Shown: positions 35,439-45,334 of the stretch, in pieces
How positions within the stretch are numbered: the first letter of the stretch is position 1
Layout: each line of letters opens with the position of its first letter
Assembly (NCBI GenBank): GCA_024701455.1
Contig: JABXYP010000001.1
Coordinates: 2,608,001-2,672,000 of the forward strand
Length of the DNA stretch: 64,000 bases
Direction of reading: 5' to 3'
DNA from: Bacillus sp. A301a_S52
GTDB taxonomy: Bacteria > Bacillota > Bacilli > Bacillales > Salisediminibacteriaceae
Notes under the pieces: generated by a model
Databases searched by the model: none
What the model was told of the DNA's origin: nothing
What the model saw: only the letters and a program-made list of their open reading frames with translations
Translations under genes and position numbers: made by a program

Positions 35439-35894
35439 CTATCGTCCTATTTCAAGTGCTTTTAGAAGCATATTTTTATGGGCATCTATTGCCGTAACAT
35501 TCGCCTCATAGGATCTCGTTGCACCCATTAAATCAATCATCTCTTTAAGTGGATCTACATTAGGCATCTCCACGTAGCCTTCCTCATTGGCATCTGGATG
35601 ATCAGGCTGATAAACTTGTTTAAAGGGACTTTGGTCTTCTACAGTATGTCCTATTTTCACACCATTTCCCGCTCCTTCAGAAGTCCCCATCGCTTTATTT
35701 AAATATGAACTAAATCCAGAATTATCATTTTGGTACATGGTAACCATCTTTCTTCGGTATGGCTCCCATTCTCCTTCAACTAATCGACCTCTTGTCGAGT
35801 CTGCATTTGCCATATTGCTTGACACAACATCCATTCTGAAACGTTGTGCAGTCAATGCTGATGCTGAGATGTTCAATCCATTAAATATTGACAT
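35439..35894 (-). CDS. flgC: flagellar rod protein FlgC
   Basis: Proximal rod subunit. 151 residues with the N-terminal rod motif (ISASALTAQRFRMDVVSSNM, ANADSTRG) and the C-terminal VDPLKEMIDLMGATRSYEAN. A good ribosome site (GGGAGG) precedes the ATG. Confidence 0.97.
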   Translation of the reverse strand: MSIFNGLNISASALTAQRFRMDVVSSNMANADSTRGRLVEGEWEPYRRKMVTMYQNDNSGFSSYLNKAMGTSEGAGNGVKIGHTVEDQSPFKQVYQPDHPDANEEGYVEMPNVDPLKEMIDLMGATRSYEANVTAIDAHKNMLLKALEIGR

Positions 35895-35900
35895 GTTTCA

Positions 35901-36305
35901 TTACCTCCCTTGCCCAAGAACAGTTCGTATACTATTGAATCTACCATTCAATCGGTCTACTAATGTGTTGTAATAAATTTGGTTTTTGGCTAGTTCACTC
36001 ATCTCAGAATCAATATCTACATTGTTACCATTGTGGTTATATGTGGTATTGTTTCGAGATACAATTTTAGCAGACTCATCTGATGGCCCACCTCCAAATT
36101 GAATATGGCGGTTATCAGTTCTATTAGCATTCAATTTTTGGTTTGCTTGTGCTTGATTTAATTCGTGAGCAAATACTGTCTGTTTCGCTTTATAGTTCGG
36201 AGTATCTACATTTGCAATGTTTTGACTTATCGTATTTTGTCGAGTCATAGATGAGGACAATGCTGTTTCCAACAATTGGTTTGTGGAATTAGTAATTAAA
36301 TTCAT
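35901..36305 (-). CDS. flgB: flagellar rod protein FlgB
   Basis: Proximal rod subunit and first gene of the fla/che operon. 134 residues: RQNTISQNIANVDTPNYKAK near the N-terminus and a C-terminal helix (VDIDSEMSELAKNQIYYNTL). GGGGGA precedes the ATG. A sigma-A promoter lies about 70 bases upstream. Confidence 0.97.
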   Translation of the reverse strand: MNLITNSTNQLLETALSSSMTRQNTISQNIANVDTPNYKAKQTVFAHELNQAQANQKLNANRTDNRHIQFGGGPSDESAKIVSRNNTTYNHNGNNVDIDSEMSELAKNQIYYNTLVDRLNGRFNSIRTVLGQGR

Positions 36306-36372
36306 TATTTATTCCCCCGATTTAAAAATCTAAAACTTTATATCTCGTACTTAAGAACCACTGTCGAGATTA

Positions 36373-36401
36373 ATTCTATATAATAAATAGGATTTTGTCT
36401 A
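36373..36401 (-). promoter_or_regulatory. sigma-A promoter of the fla/che operon
   Basis: The minus strand reads TAGACA, 17 bases, TAGAAT, with five of six matches in each hexamer. Start of transcription would be near 36366, giving a 5' leader of about 60 bases before flgB. In B. subtilis the main fla/che promoter is at the same place. I saw no convincing sigma-D promoter in this gap. Confidence 0.7.
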
Positions 36402-36559
36402 ACGTTCTCAGAAATTGACTACAGTTAGATAAAAAAGGCCTACTATTTGTCCCGGAAATAGTCACATTTTACTGTATCCCTTAATTTAATAGGATAAAAT
36501 AATCATATTTTCATTATCGCTATAAGAACTTTATCACATTTTCACATCTTTTGGCGCAT

Positions 36560-36574
36560 TTTTTTCTGGAAATT
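36560..36574 (-). promoter_or_regulatory. possible CodY box upstream of fla/che
   Basis: AATTTCCAGAAAAAA on the minus strand matches 12 of 15 positions of the CodY consensus (AATTTTCWGAAAATT). It lies directly beyond the codY terminator and about 160 bases upstream of the fla/che -35. CodY is known to repress fla/che in B. subtilis. In AT-rich sequence such matches occur by chance, so this is tentative. Confidence 0.35.
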
Positions 36575-36607
36575 AAAAAACGAAGGCTTTTGTACTACAA
36601 GCCTTCG
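36575..36607 (-). terminator. rho-independent terminator after codY
   Basis: A perfect 9-bp GC-containing stem (CGAAGGCTT with AAGCCTTCG), a nine-base loop and six T residues on the minus strand, 25 bases past the codY stop. It separates the codY operon from fla/che. Confidence 0.92.
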
Positions 36608-36631
36608 TCCGTCTATAGTCTTTTTATCTCA

Positions 36632-37408
36632 TTAATTTTTATGTTTTTCTAATTCAACAAGGAATTTATTGTTAAGCACCTTGATATACGTGCCTTTCAT
36701 ACCTAATGATCTAGACTCAATTACACCGGCACTTTCAAGTTTTCTCAATGCATTCACAATAACTGATCTTGTAATGCCAACTCTATCGGCTATTTTACTT
36801 GCCACTAGCAGTCCCTCATTACCTTCTAACTCTTGGAAAATATGATCTACAGCTTCTAGTTCACTGTAGGACAAAGAACTAATCGCCATTTGTACAACAG
36901 CTTTACTACGCGCTTCTTGTTCGATCTCTTCGGCTTTTTCATGGAGAATTTCCATTCCAACGACTGTCGCTCCATATTCAGCTAACAATAAGTCATCATC
37001 ACCAAAAGACTCATCAAGTCTCGCTAGTATGAGGGTACCTAGACGTTGTCCGCCTCCTTGAATTGGTACAATCGTCGTCAAACCGTTAGCAAATAAGTCT
37101 TTATTTTCAACTGGAAAAGCTGTAAATTCACTATCTATATCAAGATTTGAAGACGTCTCTTCAATCTTAAATAAACCTGATGTGTAAGCTTCTGGAAATT
37201 GTCTTTCTTCAAGCATCTGTTTAATCCTTGAATTTTCAATTTCTTGTTTAATTGAATATCCTAAAAGCTTTCCTCTTCTACTGACAATAAAGATATTGGC
37301 TTCAATAACATCCCTTAATGTTAAAGCCATATCATTAAAGTTCACCGCCTGCCCAGCACTTTTCTGTAATAATTCATTGATTTTTCGTGTTTTTGTTAAT
37401 AAATCCAT
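36632..37408 (-). CDS. codY: global transcriptional repressor CodY
   Basis: CodY senses GTP and branched-chain amino acids and represses stationary-phase genes. 258 residues: the N-terminal GAF domain (about 1-155), a linker helix and a winged helix-turn-helix at about 203-250 ([40 protein letters not shown]). It is the last gene of the xerC-hslV-hslU-codY group and lies next to fla/che, one of its known targets in B. subtilis. Confidence 0.98.
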   Translation of the reverse strand: MDLLTKTRKINELLQKSAGQAVNFNDMALTLRDVIEANIFIVSRRGKLLGYSIKQEIENSRIKQMLEERQFPEAYTSGLFKIEETSSNLDIDSEFTAFPVENKDLFANGLTTIVPIQGGGQRLGTLILARLDESFGDDDLLLAEYGATVVGMEILHEKAEEIEQEARSKAVVQMAISSLSYSELEAVDHIFQELEGNEGLLVASKIADRVGITRSVIVNALRKLESAGVIESRSLGMKGTYIKVLNNKFLVELEKHKN

Positions 37409-37424
37409 TGGAATTCCTCCTGTT

Positions 37425-38825
37425 TTATAAAATAAACTGACTTAAGTCCCGATTTTTCGCGACATCTTGTAACTTATCTTCTACGTACTCAGGTGTAATT
37501 GTTATCTCTTCCATTGTTATCTCTGAAGCTTCGTAAGATAAATCTTCAAGTAACTTTTCAAGAATGGTGTGAAGTCTTCGCGCACCGATATTTTCTGTCG
37601 CTTCATTTACCTCTGTAGCAATTTCGGCAATTCTACGAATAGCATCGTCAGAAAATTTCAATTTTATTCCTTCTACTTCTAACAGCGCTTGGTACTGTTT
37701 GGCCAAAGCATGTTTCGGCTCTACTAAAATCTTAACAAAATCTTCAACAGTCAGGCTATTCAGTTCTACACGAATCGGGAATCTGCCTTGTAGTTCCGGA
37801 ATAAGATCAGACGGTTTCGAGAAATGAAATGCTCCAGCAGCTACGAACAGCATATGATCTGTTTTCACAGCGCCATATTTTGTCATAACGGTGGACCCTT
37901 CTACTATAGGTAAAATATCTCGCTGAACTCCTTCTCTAGATACATCGGCAGATTGTTGCTGATTTTTACCTGCTACTTTATCAATTTCATCAATAAAGAT
38001 GATTCCTAGTTGCTCGGCTTTAAAAATAGCCTCTTGAGTCACTTCGTCCATATCAATTAATTTTTGGGCCTCATCTTCAGTAAGTACTTTACGAGCTTCT
38101 CTAACAGGAAGTTTCCGGCGTTTCTTTTTCTTAGGCATCATATTGCCGAGCATATCTTGCATGTTCATCCCCATTTGTTCCATACCGGAGCCTTGGAACA
38201 TATCCATAAAGTTGGACTGTTGCTCTTCAACTTCTATGCTAACTTCTTCATTTTCTAGCTCGCCCGCTGCTAACTGCTGTGCTATTCGTTTCCGTCGATC
38301 CCTGACTGTCGTTTCTTCTTGCTGCTCTTCACTCTGCTGTTCCTGTGAATCTTGATTACCTTGGAAAAGCATCTCGAATGGGTTACGATAAGTATTTTCT
38401 TTCTTTTTGGAAGGAACTAAAAGTTCTACTAAACGATGATTAGCTTGCTGTTCAGCCTGTTCTTTTACTTTCACCATATTTTCTTCTTTAACAATTCGAA
38501 TAGATGTCTCAATGAGATCGCGGACCATTGATTCTACATCTCGGCCAACGTAGCCTACTTCTGTAAATTTCGTTGCTTCCACTTTCACAAATGGAGCCCC
38601 TACCAATTTAGCCAGTCTCCGTGCAATTTCAGTTTTACCTACACCAGTAGGACCGATCATTAATATATTCTTAGGCGTTATTTCTTCTCTCAACGCTTCT
38701 GAAAGCTGGTTTCGTCGATAGCGGTTTCTTAAAGCGACAGCAACTGATTTTTTTGCCTTTGTTTGCCCAACGATTGATTGATCGAGTCGTTCGACAATTT
38801 GTTTAGGGGTTAACATTTCACTCAT
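37425..38825 (-). CDS. hslU: ATP-dependent protease ATPase subunit HslU (ClpY)
   Basis: AAA+ unfoldase partner of HslV. 466 residues: Walker A ([16 protein letters not shown]), the pore region [20 protein letters not shown] (20 residues), an inserted I domain (about 140-235) rich in Gln/Glu with a Met-rich stretch, Walker B (IIFIDEIDK), sensor motif [12 protein letters not shown] and the C-terminal tail ending SQFIL used to open HslV. It is 37 bases downstream of hslV. Confidence 0.98.
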   Translation of the reverse strand: MSEMLTPKQIVERLDQSIVGQTKAKKSVAVALRNRYRRNQLSEALREEITPKNILMIGPTGVGKTEIARRLAKLVGAPFVKVEATKFTEVGYVGRDVESMVRDLIETSIRIVKEENMVKVKEQAEQQANHRLVELLVPSKKKENTYRNPFEMLFQGNQDSQEQQSEEQQEETTVRDRRKRIAQQLAAGELENEEVSIEVEEQQSNFMDMFQGSGMEQMGMNMQDMLGNMMPKKKKRRKLPVREARKVLTEDEAQKLIDMDEVTQEAIFKAEQLGIIFIDEIDKVAGKNQQQSADVSREGVQRDILPIVEGSTVMTKYGAVKTDHMLFVAAGAFHFSKPSDLIPELQGRFPIRVELNSLTVEDFVKILVEPKHALAKQYQALLEVEGIKLKFSDDAIRRIAEIATEVNEATENIGARRLHTILEKLLEDLSYEASEITMEEITITPEYVEDKLQDVAKNRDLSQFIL

Positions 38826-38862
38826 TTATGCATCCCTCACTTAGAAATTAAGAATTTTCATC

Positions 38863-39414
38863 TTAGTTATCATTTGCTAGTTCTTCAACAATAATATGAT
38901 GATTTGTATACACACATATATCTGCGGCTGTTGTTAAACTAGCTTCTGCAATTTCACGAGCAGATAAATGTGGTGCATGGGATTTTAGTGCTCTACCAGC
39001 AGATAGAGCGTAGTTTCCACCAGAACCGATTGCTAATATACCATCATCAGGTTCAATTACTTCTCCAGTACCTGCGATTAGGTAAAGGTTTGTCTTATCC
39101 ATGACGATAAGCATTGCTTCTAACTTTCGGAGAACTCTGTCTGAACGCCATTCTTTAGCCAATTCTACAGCTGCCCGTTGTAAATTACCGCTGTACTCTT
39201 CCAATTTGGTTTCGAATTTCTCATATAAAGTAAAAGCATCGGCCACAGAGCCAGCAAAACCAGCAATGACTTTGCCTCTATATAATCTACGTACTTTCTT
39301 TGCAGAATGTTTCATAACAACAGCATTACCAAATGTCACTTGACCATCCCCTGCGATGGCAGAAGAGCCGTTATGCTTAATTGCAAAAATCGTTGTCCCC
39401 TTAATTTTATCCAT
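38863..39414 (-). CDS. hslV: ATP-dependent protease proteolytic subunit HslV (ClpQ)
   Basis: Proteasome-beta-like peptidase that works with HslU. 183 residues with [33 protein letters not shown] and [14 protein letters not shown]. The catalytic Thr of most HslV is residue 2, but here it is Thr7 behind the six residues MDKIKG. Bacillaceae and staphylococcal homologues also carry short N-terminal extensions; in B. subtilis ClpQ the N-terminal Ser is reported as nucleophile. Here no Ser or Thr follows Met1, so processing before Thr7 would be needed. Confidence 0.96.
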   Translation of the reverse strand: MDKIKGTTIFAIKHNGSSAIAGDGQVTFGNAVVMKHSAKKVRRLYRGKVIAGFAGSVADAFTLYEKFETKLEEYSGNLQRAAVELAKEWRSDRVLRKLEAMLIVMDKTNLYLIAGTGEVIEPDDGILAIGSGGNYALSAGRALKSHAPHLSAREIAEASLTTAADICVYTNHHIIVEELANDN

Positions 39415-39438
39415 TTTTTGCTCCTTTCTACAATATCG

Positions 39439-40335
39439 TCATGCTCTCGGATGGCTTTTTCTATAGACTTCTCTCAAATGATCCTTCGTTACATGTGTAT
39501 ATATTTGAGTTGCTGATAAATCACTATGTCCAAGAAGCTCTTGAACCGTTCGTAAATCAGCTCCTTCATTTAATAAATGAGTGGCGAACGTATGTCGTAA
39601 CACATGCGGACTCAATCGTGCTGAAACAGCGGCATCCTTTACGACTGTCGATAAAACCTTCCGAATACTTCGCTCTTTTAAATGAGCGCCACGATAACTT
39701 AAGAAAATAGCCTCAGTTTGGACGTTTGCTTTCATAATTAGTTTAGGTCTACTTTCGTTAAGATAAACCTTTAATGCTTCCATCGCATAGCTTCCAACGG
39801 GGACATATCTATCTTTACGTCCCTTACCATGGACAAGCAAAGTCCCAAGTTCACTATCATAATCAGACAATTGTAAGCCGACACATTCACTCACCCTAAT
39901 TCCCGTCCCATACAAAACTTCGATCAAAGCTTTGTTTCTTTGTCCTAGCAATGTAGACGTATCAATCGCCTCAAAAATATAGTTCATTTCATCTTCATAA
40001 AAGAAAGATGGCAGTTTCTTGTCTAACTTCGGTGTTATCACCATAGTGAAAGGGTTTTCCTCAACATATCCTTCTCTCAGCAAAAACGACCAGAAAGTCC
40101 TTAAAGATGAAAGCTTTCTTGCCACAGTTCTTCGAGCATACAGTTGTGAGTGCAATTCGGTTAAGTAGATCCTAATATCTCCATACGAAACAGCAGCGAT
40201 TGATTTTTTCAAATGCTGCGAGATAAAGTCGTCAAAATGATGTAAATCTTTCGTATAATTTAGAACAGTATGAACAGAGGCCCGTTTCTCAATTTGCAAG
40301 TATTCCGTAAATTGTTTGATCCATAGTTCCAGCAT
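39439..40335 (-). CDS. xerC: tyrosine recombinase XerC (CodV)
   Basis: XerC with XerD resolves chromosome dimers at dif. 298 residues: SAM-like N-terminal core-binding domain and catalytic domain with Arg in GTGIRVSE, HVLRHTFATHLL, LLGHSDLSATQ and the nucleophile Tyr279. It is the housekeeping gene of the codV-clpQ-clpY-codY order, not an element integrase. A ribosome site GGTGG precedes the ATG. Confidence 0.95.
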   Translation of the reverse strand: MLELWIKQFTEYLQIEKRASVHTVLNYTKDLHHFDDFISQHLKKSIAAVSYGDIRIYLTELHSQLYARRTVARKLSSLRTFWSFLLREGYVEENPFTMVITPKLDKKLPSFFYEDEMNYIFEAIDTSTLLGQRNKALIEVLYGTGIRVSECVGLQLSDYDSELGTLLVHGKGRKDRYVPVGSYAMEALKVYLNESRPKLIMKANVQTEAIFLSYRGAHLKERSIRKVLSTVVKDAAVSARLSPHVLRHTFATHLLNEGADLRTVQELLGHSDLSATQIYTHVTKDHLREVYRKSHPRA

Positions 40336-40360
40336 ATTGCCACCTTTTTATTCAACGTTA

Positions 40361-40395
40361 AGAGCTACTAAATCGTAACACAGTTTAGTAGCTCT
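40361..40395 (-). other. 12-bp perfect hairpin between trmFO and xerC
   Basis: AGAGCTACTAAA and TTTAGTAGCTCT form a 12-bp stem with an 11-base loop, 12 bases after the trmFO stop and 26 before xerC. No U-tract follows on the minus strand. It may be a weak terminator, a processing site or a transcript-stability element. Confidence 0.7.
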
Positions 40396-40406
40396 TTCAA
40401 TAAATC

Positions 40407-41711
40407 TTACATTTTTTTCACAAAATTCTGAATTGTCGTCAGCGCCCTTTCAGCATATTTCTCGTAACGTTCTTTTTTACTCTTAATTCGTTCAGGAAAC
40501 GGAGGAACTAATCCGAAATTTGCGTTTATTGGTTGAAAATTATCTGGGTTAGCAGTTGTAATATAATGCGCCATCGCACCTATCATTGTTTCTTCTGGAA
40601 AAGTAACGGGATCTTTGTGATTGACAATATTAGCTGCATTTATGCCAGCTGTCAATCCTGAAGCAGCAGATTCCACATAACCCTCTACACCAGTCATCTG
40701 CCCCGCAAAAAATAAATCGTTTCGTTGCTTATATTGATACGTATTATGAAGTAAATTCGGAGAGTTAATAAATGTGTTTCGGTGCATCACTCCGTATCTC
40801 ACAATTTCCGCATTCTCAAGTCCAGGAATTAGTCTTATAACGTCTTTTTGCGGACCCCATTTTAAATGTGTCTGAAACCCAACGATATTATAAAGGGTAC
40901 CAGAAGAGTTATCTTGTCGAAGTTGGACAACAGCATAAGGTCGTTTCCCTGTAGAAGGATCTTCAAGTCCGACTGGTTTCATCGGTCCGAAGAGCATTGT
41001 TTTCCGTCCCCTTTTAGCCATCACTTCAATTGGCATACAACCTTCAAAAAACATTGCCTTTTCAAATTCTTTTAAAGGGACTGTTTCAGCCTCAACTAAG
41101 GCATTATAGAAGCGATCAAATTCTTCTTCCGTCATAGGACAGTTTAAGTATGCTGCTTCACCTTTATCGTAACGAGATTTCAAATATACTTTTTCTCTGT
41201 CTATGGAGTCTACCTCAATAATAGGGGCTGCCGCATCGTAGAAATAAAGGTAATCTTCTCCTGTTAGCTTTCTTAAGCTGGCAGACAAAGTATCGGAAGT
41301 TAAAGGACCTGTTGCAATAATTGTAGGGCCTTCTGGAATTTCTTCAATTTCTTCCTCAAATACCGTTACAAGTTCATGTCCTTTCACACGCTCGGTTACA
41401 AGCGCTGCAAATTCATGACGATCAACGGCTAAAGCACCACCAGCCGGAACTGAACACGCATCCGCTGAACTTACAATCACTGAATTTAACTGACGCATTT
41501 CTTCTTTTAAAACCCCAACGGCATTCGTCAAGCTGTTACCTCTTAACGAATTACTACAAACTAATTCCGCAAATTTATCTGTATGATGGGCAGGGGTTAG
41601 TTTTTTAGGGCGCATTTCATACAGACGTACCGAAACACCGCGACTAGCTAACTGCCAAGCAGCCTCACTTCCCGCTAACCCTGCGCCAATCACATTTACA
41701 TATGTCGTCAA
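40407..41711 (-). CDS. trmFO: folate/FAD-dependent tRNA U54 methyltransferase TrmFO
   Basis: TrmFO makes 5-methyluridine at position 54 of tRNA using methylene-tetrahydrofolate. 434 residues: FAD-binding [40 protein letters not shown], the catalytic-cysteine region [15 protein letters not shown] and [13 protein letters not shown], and [20 protein letters not shown]. The start is a TTG with GGAGG upstream. It was formerly named gid; its place after topA is conserved. Confidence 0.97.
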   Translation of the reverse strand: MTTYVNVIGAGLAGSEAAWQLASRGVSVRLYEMRPKKLTPAHHTDKFAELVCSNSLRGNSLTNAVGVLKEEMRQLNSVIVSSADACSVPAGGALAVDRHEFAALVTERVKGHELVTVFEEEIEEIPEGPTIIATGPLTSDTLSASLRKLTGEDYLYFYDAAAPIIEVDSIDREKVYLKSRYDKGEAAYLNCPMTEEEFDRFYNALVEAETVPLKEFEKAMFFEGCMPIEVMAKRGRKTMLFGPMKPVGLEDPSTGKRPYAVVQLRQDNSSGTLYNIVGFQTHLKWGPQKDVIRLIPGLENAEIVRYGVMHRNTFINSPNLLHNTYQYKQRNDLFFAGQMTGVEGYVESAASGLTAGINAANIVNHKDPVTFPEETMIGAMAHYITTANPDNFQPINANFGLVPPFPERIKSKKERYEKYAERALTTIQNFVKKM

Positions 41712-41857
41712 AATGTTACCTCCCGATTATCATCACCCATTATTTATGTAAAAAAGCTTTCCATCTTACTAGTCAAATTGCAATAGTACACGTAGACAAG
41801 TGCTAACATAACATGAGAAAGCGCTATTAAACGAAGCACGAAATAAATAACTTGTAA

Positions 41858-41886
41858 GGGAGCCTACGTTCATGCCGTGTGCTCCC
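41858..41886 (-). terminator. weak terminator-like hairpin after topA
   Basis: GGGAGC and GCTCCC form a GC-rich stem, with an inner ACG/CGT pair, 15 bases past the topA stop codon. The following sequence has only a short T content on the minus strand, so this is a modest terminator candidate. I see no clear promoter for trmFO in the remaining gap. Confidence 0.45.
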
Positions 41887-41900
41887 AATCAATGATTTTG

Positions 41901-43973
41901 TCAATTACTATCTTCTTTATAATCACATTCTGTGCAATGGACGTTGACACCTTTTTTAGATTTCTTTTCTACGAGTAGACTCTCGCACTTCGGACAAGGT
42001 CTAGATATTGGTTTATCCCAAGAAATAAAGTCACACTCAGGATATCTATCACATCCATAAAAGAGGCGCCTCTTTTTACTTTTGCGCTCAACGATATTTC
42101 CTTCAGAGCACTTAGGGCATTTAACCCCTATTTCCTTCGTAATCGCTTTTGTATTTCGGCAATTTGGAAAATTGGAACAGGCCATGAACTTTCCGTACCT
42201 TCCCATTTTAAAGACCATGTCATGCCCGCATTTTTCACAATCTTCACCGGCAGGCTCATCTTTTATTTCCACTTCTTTCATTTCTTCTTCTGCCGTCCTT
42301 AAGCGTTTTTCAAACCCAGTATAAAATCGATCAATTATTTGGACCCAATTTTGGTCACCTTCTTCAATGGCATCGAGATTTGATTCCATTTCAGCTGTGA
42401 ACTCTACGTTTAATATTTCAGGGAAAAACTCCTCAATTAACTCTAAAACAATCTCGCCTAACTCAGTCGGAACAAATCGTTTGTCCTCAAGGGCTACATA
42501 GCCTCGTCGTTGAATCGTATCGAGCGTAGGAGCATACGTCGATGGCCTCCCAATGCCCAGCTCCTCCATCGTTCGCACAAGCCTTGCTTCTGTATATCTT
42601 GGTGGTGGTTGTGTAAAGTGCTGATTCGGATCTATTTTTTCCGATAAAGCTGTCTCGCCTTCTTCCATTGCTGGTAATAAGCGATCCTTTTCTTCTTTAC
42701 CTTCATCGTTTCCTTCAATATAAACTTTCATAAAACCAGGAAACTTTAGCTTTGATCCGCTTGCCCGGAACATCACGCCATTATTAGTAAGATCCACTGA
42801 CATTGTATCCATGACAGCGGGTGCCATTTGACTGGCCACCATTCGCTCCCAAATGAGTTTATATAACCGATACTGATCCCTACTTAAGTAGGATTTAATC
42901 ATTTTTGGATCTTTCATTACCGATGTAGGACGAACGGCTTCATGAGCATCCTGAGATTTCGCTTTTTGCTTTGAGTTTCCAGTCGATTGATTATGATATT
43001 CTTTACCATAATGTGTTTCTATATAGTCTTTCGCCTCTTGTCGTGCAGTTTCAGACAATCGGGTCGAATCCGTTCTCATATACGTAATGAGTCCTACTGT
43101 ACCACCTTTACCTAAATCAATACCTTCATAAAGCTGCTGAGCTAACATCATCGTTTTCTTAGCTCTAAAATTCAGTTTTCTCGCCGCTTCCTGCTGTAAT
43201 GAGGAAGTCGTAAAAGGCACCACAGGATTACGTTTTCTCTCTTTTCGCTTTACTTTTTCAATATGAAAAGTATCACCGGTAAGCTTTGCTAAAACATTAT
43301 CAACGTCTGATTTCGTCTTTAACTCTTTTTTCTTACCGTCTATAGACATAAATTTAGCTTCGAATTGATGATTATCTTTTATCATCTTTGCTGTTACAGA
43401 CCAATATTCTTCCGGTTTAAAAGCTTTAATTTCATTTTCCCGATCAATGATCATTTTTACAGCGACTGACTGAACTCTACCAGCACTCAAGCCTTTTTTG
43501 ACTTTTTTCCATAATAAAGGGCTGATATTATACCCTACTAACCTATCGAGTACCCGTCGAGCTTGCTGAGCGTTCACTAAATTAGCATTAATCATTCTTG
43601 GATGTTTAAATGAATCTTTAATCGCTTGCTTAGTGATTTCATTAAATACAACACGACATTCGGAGTCTTTATCAATATTTAAGCTATCGGCAAGATGCCA
43701 TGCGATCGCTTCACCTTCACGATCCGGGTCAGCTGCCAGATAAATACGCTTTGCTTTTTTTGCTGCTTGTTTTAATTCTTTTAAAATCGGGCCTTTCCCG
43801 CGAATAGTAATATACTTAGGAGAATAATTTTCTTCCACATCAACACCCATTTGACTTTTTGGCAAGTCGATAACATGCCCCATCGAGGCTTTAACGGAAT
43901 ACTTCTTACCTAAATATTTTCCAATTGTCTTTGCTTTAGCGGGAGATTCCACGATTACTAAGTAATCGGACAT
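41901..43973 (-). CDS. topA: DNA topoisomerase I
   Basis: Type IA topoisomerase that relaxes negative supercoils. 690 residues: the TOPRIM domain ([29 protein letters not shown]), the active-site Tyr298 in [10 protein letters not shown], and three C-terminal four-cysteine zinc modules (CEKCGHDM..., CPKCSEGN..., CPKCESLL...CTECDY). Complete. GGGGAGG precedes the ATG. Confidence 0.98.
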   Translation of the reverse strand: MSDYLVIVESPAKAKTIGKYLGKKYSVKASMGHVIDLPKSQMGVDVEENYSPKYITIRGKGPILKELKQAAKKAKRIYLAADPDREGEAIAWHLADSLNIDKDSECRVVFNEITKQAIKDSFKHPRMINANLVNAQQARRVLDRLVGYNISPLLWKKVKKGLSAGRVQSVAVKMIIDRENEIKAFKPEEYWSVTAKMIKDNHQFEAKFMSIDGKKKELKTKSDVDNVLAKLTGDTFHIEKVKRKERKRNPVVPFTTSSLQQEAARKLNFRAKKTMMLAQQLYEGIDLGKGGTVGLITYMRTDSTRLSETARQEAKDYIETHYGKEYHNQSTGNSKQKAKSQDAHEAVRPTSVMKDPKMIKSYLSRDQYRLYKLIWERMVASQMAPAVMDTMSVDLTNNGVMFRASGSKLKFPGFMKVYIEGNDEGKEEKDRLLPAMEEGETALSEKIDPNQHFTQPPPRYTEARLVRTMEELGIGRPSTYAPTLDTIQRRGYVALEDKRFVPTELGEIVLELIEEFFPEILNVEFTAEMESNLDAIEEGDQNWVQIIDRFYTGFEKRLRTAEEEMKEVEIKDEPAGEDCEKCGHDMVFKMGRYGKFMACSNFPNCRNTKAITKEIGVKCPKCSEGNIVERKSKKRRLFYGCDRYPECDFISWDKPISRPCPKCESLLVEKKSKKGVNVHCTECDYKEDSN

Positions 43974-44014
43974 ACATACGTGCCTCCCCTTTAGAGGTAT
44001 ATTAAATCTTCCCT

Positions 44015-44044
44015 ATTATTAAACACTATTTTATGATTTGTCAA
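44015..44044 (-). promoter_or_regulatory. sigma-A promoter for topA
   Basis: The minus strand reads TTGACA (perfect -35), 18 bases, AATAAT. Transcription would start about 35 bases before the topA ATG. It lies at the topA end of the 365-base gene-free stretch between dprA and topA. Confidence 0.6.
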
Positions 44045-44220
44045 ACATTCTTTGCATATTTTTTGAAAAATAGACGTTTTCTCATTTGTATAAGCGTTTT
44101 TAAACATTTTATTTGGAGCTGGCACATTAATAAATGTAGCTTTAACACGTACACCTTTTAACTAAATGAAAGCTTACGACAGTTGTTCGTGTTAAAAAAA
44201 TCAGTGCACGTTGAGTAGTT

Positions 44221-44330
44221 ACATAAGATTTCAACCATTTTACTATGTCAGTTACATGATTGTAGCTACACACATTGAAAAGTCTTATACAAAAGAGTGA
44301 CACTTCATACAGAATAACATAAGATTTCAA
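44221..44330. repeat. 14-bp direct repeat in the dprA-topA gap
   Basis: ACATAAGATTTCAA occurs at 44221-44234 and again at 44317-44330, in the same orientation and 96 bases apart. The same gap contains the 16-mer TTGTTCGTGTTAAAAA (44183-44198) that recurs at 51277-51292. No gene is supported here; a 66-codon open frame across it lacks a ribosome site and a family. Confidence 0.65.
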
Positions 44331-44338
44331 AGAAAACA

Positions 44339-45232
44339 TCAAACACGCATAAGATATTCTTCAATAATATCTTCACTACTTAGAATTAATTTAGCTCCTT
44401 GTTGGATTAACCGATTAGTGCCTTCTGCCGCAGAGTCAGAAATTCTCCCAGGAAAGGCAAAAACATCTCTTCCTTGCTGAAGTGCACACTCACTTGTAAT
44501 TAACGAGCCACTTTTATAAGCAGCTTCTACTACGAACGTAGCTGACGAAAGCCCACTTATAATTCTGTTTCTTTCAGGAAACTGCCATCGCTTTGGCTTT
44601 ACATAAGGAGGATATTCCGACACAATTAGCTGAGATTTTTCAAGTTCATCTTTTAAATGCCTTAATCCGACAGGGTAAAGATGGTCTAGTCCATAGGCTA
44701 GCACTGCAATAGTGTACCCATTTTCACTTATCATCAACTCATGAGCAAGCGTATCTACACCGAGGGCCATACCGCTTACTATCGTGATAGGAAATGTTGC
44801 TAATGGTGAGAGCACTTGCTGCATATGCTCATAAGCAAAGGCTGAAGGGTGTCTTGTACCAACAACACTTAAATAGGATTGAGCTCTTAGATAATGATCG
44901 TTGCCTTTAAAATATAAAATCCATGGTGGATCATATATTTCTTTTAACAAAGTAGGATATTCACTCTGAAAGAAAGTCACATAACCGATATTTTTCATAT
45001 CTAATTCTAATTTTAAATGATCGACCCTCACTTTTGATAAAGTATGGTAGATATTCTTGACGCGTTGTTGATCTCTTTTAGGAAACAACTTAACAAAGTC
45101 TGTAATGGAGAGCTTGTAAAAAAGATTAAGGGAATCATCATACTTAAAGCACGTTTTTAAAAAAGAGTAACTACCGTATGAACAATAATGGAGGTGTAGA
45201 AGCCTATTTTGAAAAGAAGAGGGGGAATACAC
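44339..45232 (-). CDS. dprA: DNA-processing protein DprA (Smf)
   Basis: DprA loads RecA on incoming single-stranded DNA during transformation. 297 residues with the Rossmann core: SVVGTRHPSAFAYEHM, TIVSGMALGVDTLAHE, FPERNRIISGLSSATFVVEA and KSGSLITSECALQQGRDVFA. The N-terminal helical part is short and diverged. The start is a GTG with AAAGG about 11 bases upstream and is less certain than the rest. It is next to topA, as in B. subtilis. Confidence 0.93.
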   Translation of the reverse strand: MYSPSSFQNRLLHLHYCSYGSYSFLKTCFKYDDSLNLFYKLSITDFVKLFPKRDQQRVKNIYHTLSKVRVDHLKLELDMKNIGYVTFFQSEYPTLLKEIYDPPWILYFKGNDHYLRAQSYLSVVGTRHPSAFAYEHMQQVLSPLATFPITIVSGMALGVDTLAHELMISENGYTIAVLAYGLDHLYPVGLRHLKDELEKSQLIVSEYPPYVKPKRWQFPERNRIISGLSSATFVVEAAYKSGSLITSECALQQGRDVFAFPGRISDSAAEGTNRLIQQGAKLILSSEDIIEEYLMRV

Positions 45233-45297
45233 GGCGGCAAATTCCTTTCTATTTAGTTAGAGGGTTTAATACAGGGGAGGTAAACGTAGTAAAGACG

Positions 45298-45322
45298 GGT
45301 CGAGAGTAATCGACTCTCGACC
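45298..45322 (-). terminator. hairpin after sucD, probable terminator
   Basis: GGTCGAGAGT and ACTCTCGACC form a perfect 10-bp stem with a five-base loop 12 bases past the sucD stop codon. The T-tract on the minus strand is short (CGTCTTTACT). Termination may be partial, leaving some transcript into dprA. Confidence 0.65.
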
Positions 45323-45334
45323 GCCTTATGTTTA

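Noticed and set aside
36306..36631. Sigma-D promoter before flgB
   Set aside because: The best TAAA...GCGATAAT pair (near 36529) has a spacer of about nine bases, far from the 15 expected.
39439..40335. Tyrosine recombinase as sign of a mobile element
   Set aside because: It is the conserved codV/xerC in its standard place before hslVU-codY; no attachment sites or cargo genes are nearby.
44142..44342. 66-codon open frame on the minus strand between dprA and topA
   Set aside because: No ribosome site, low-complexity composition, no recognisable family; it spans the direct repeats and is probably chance.
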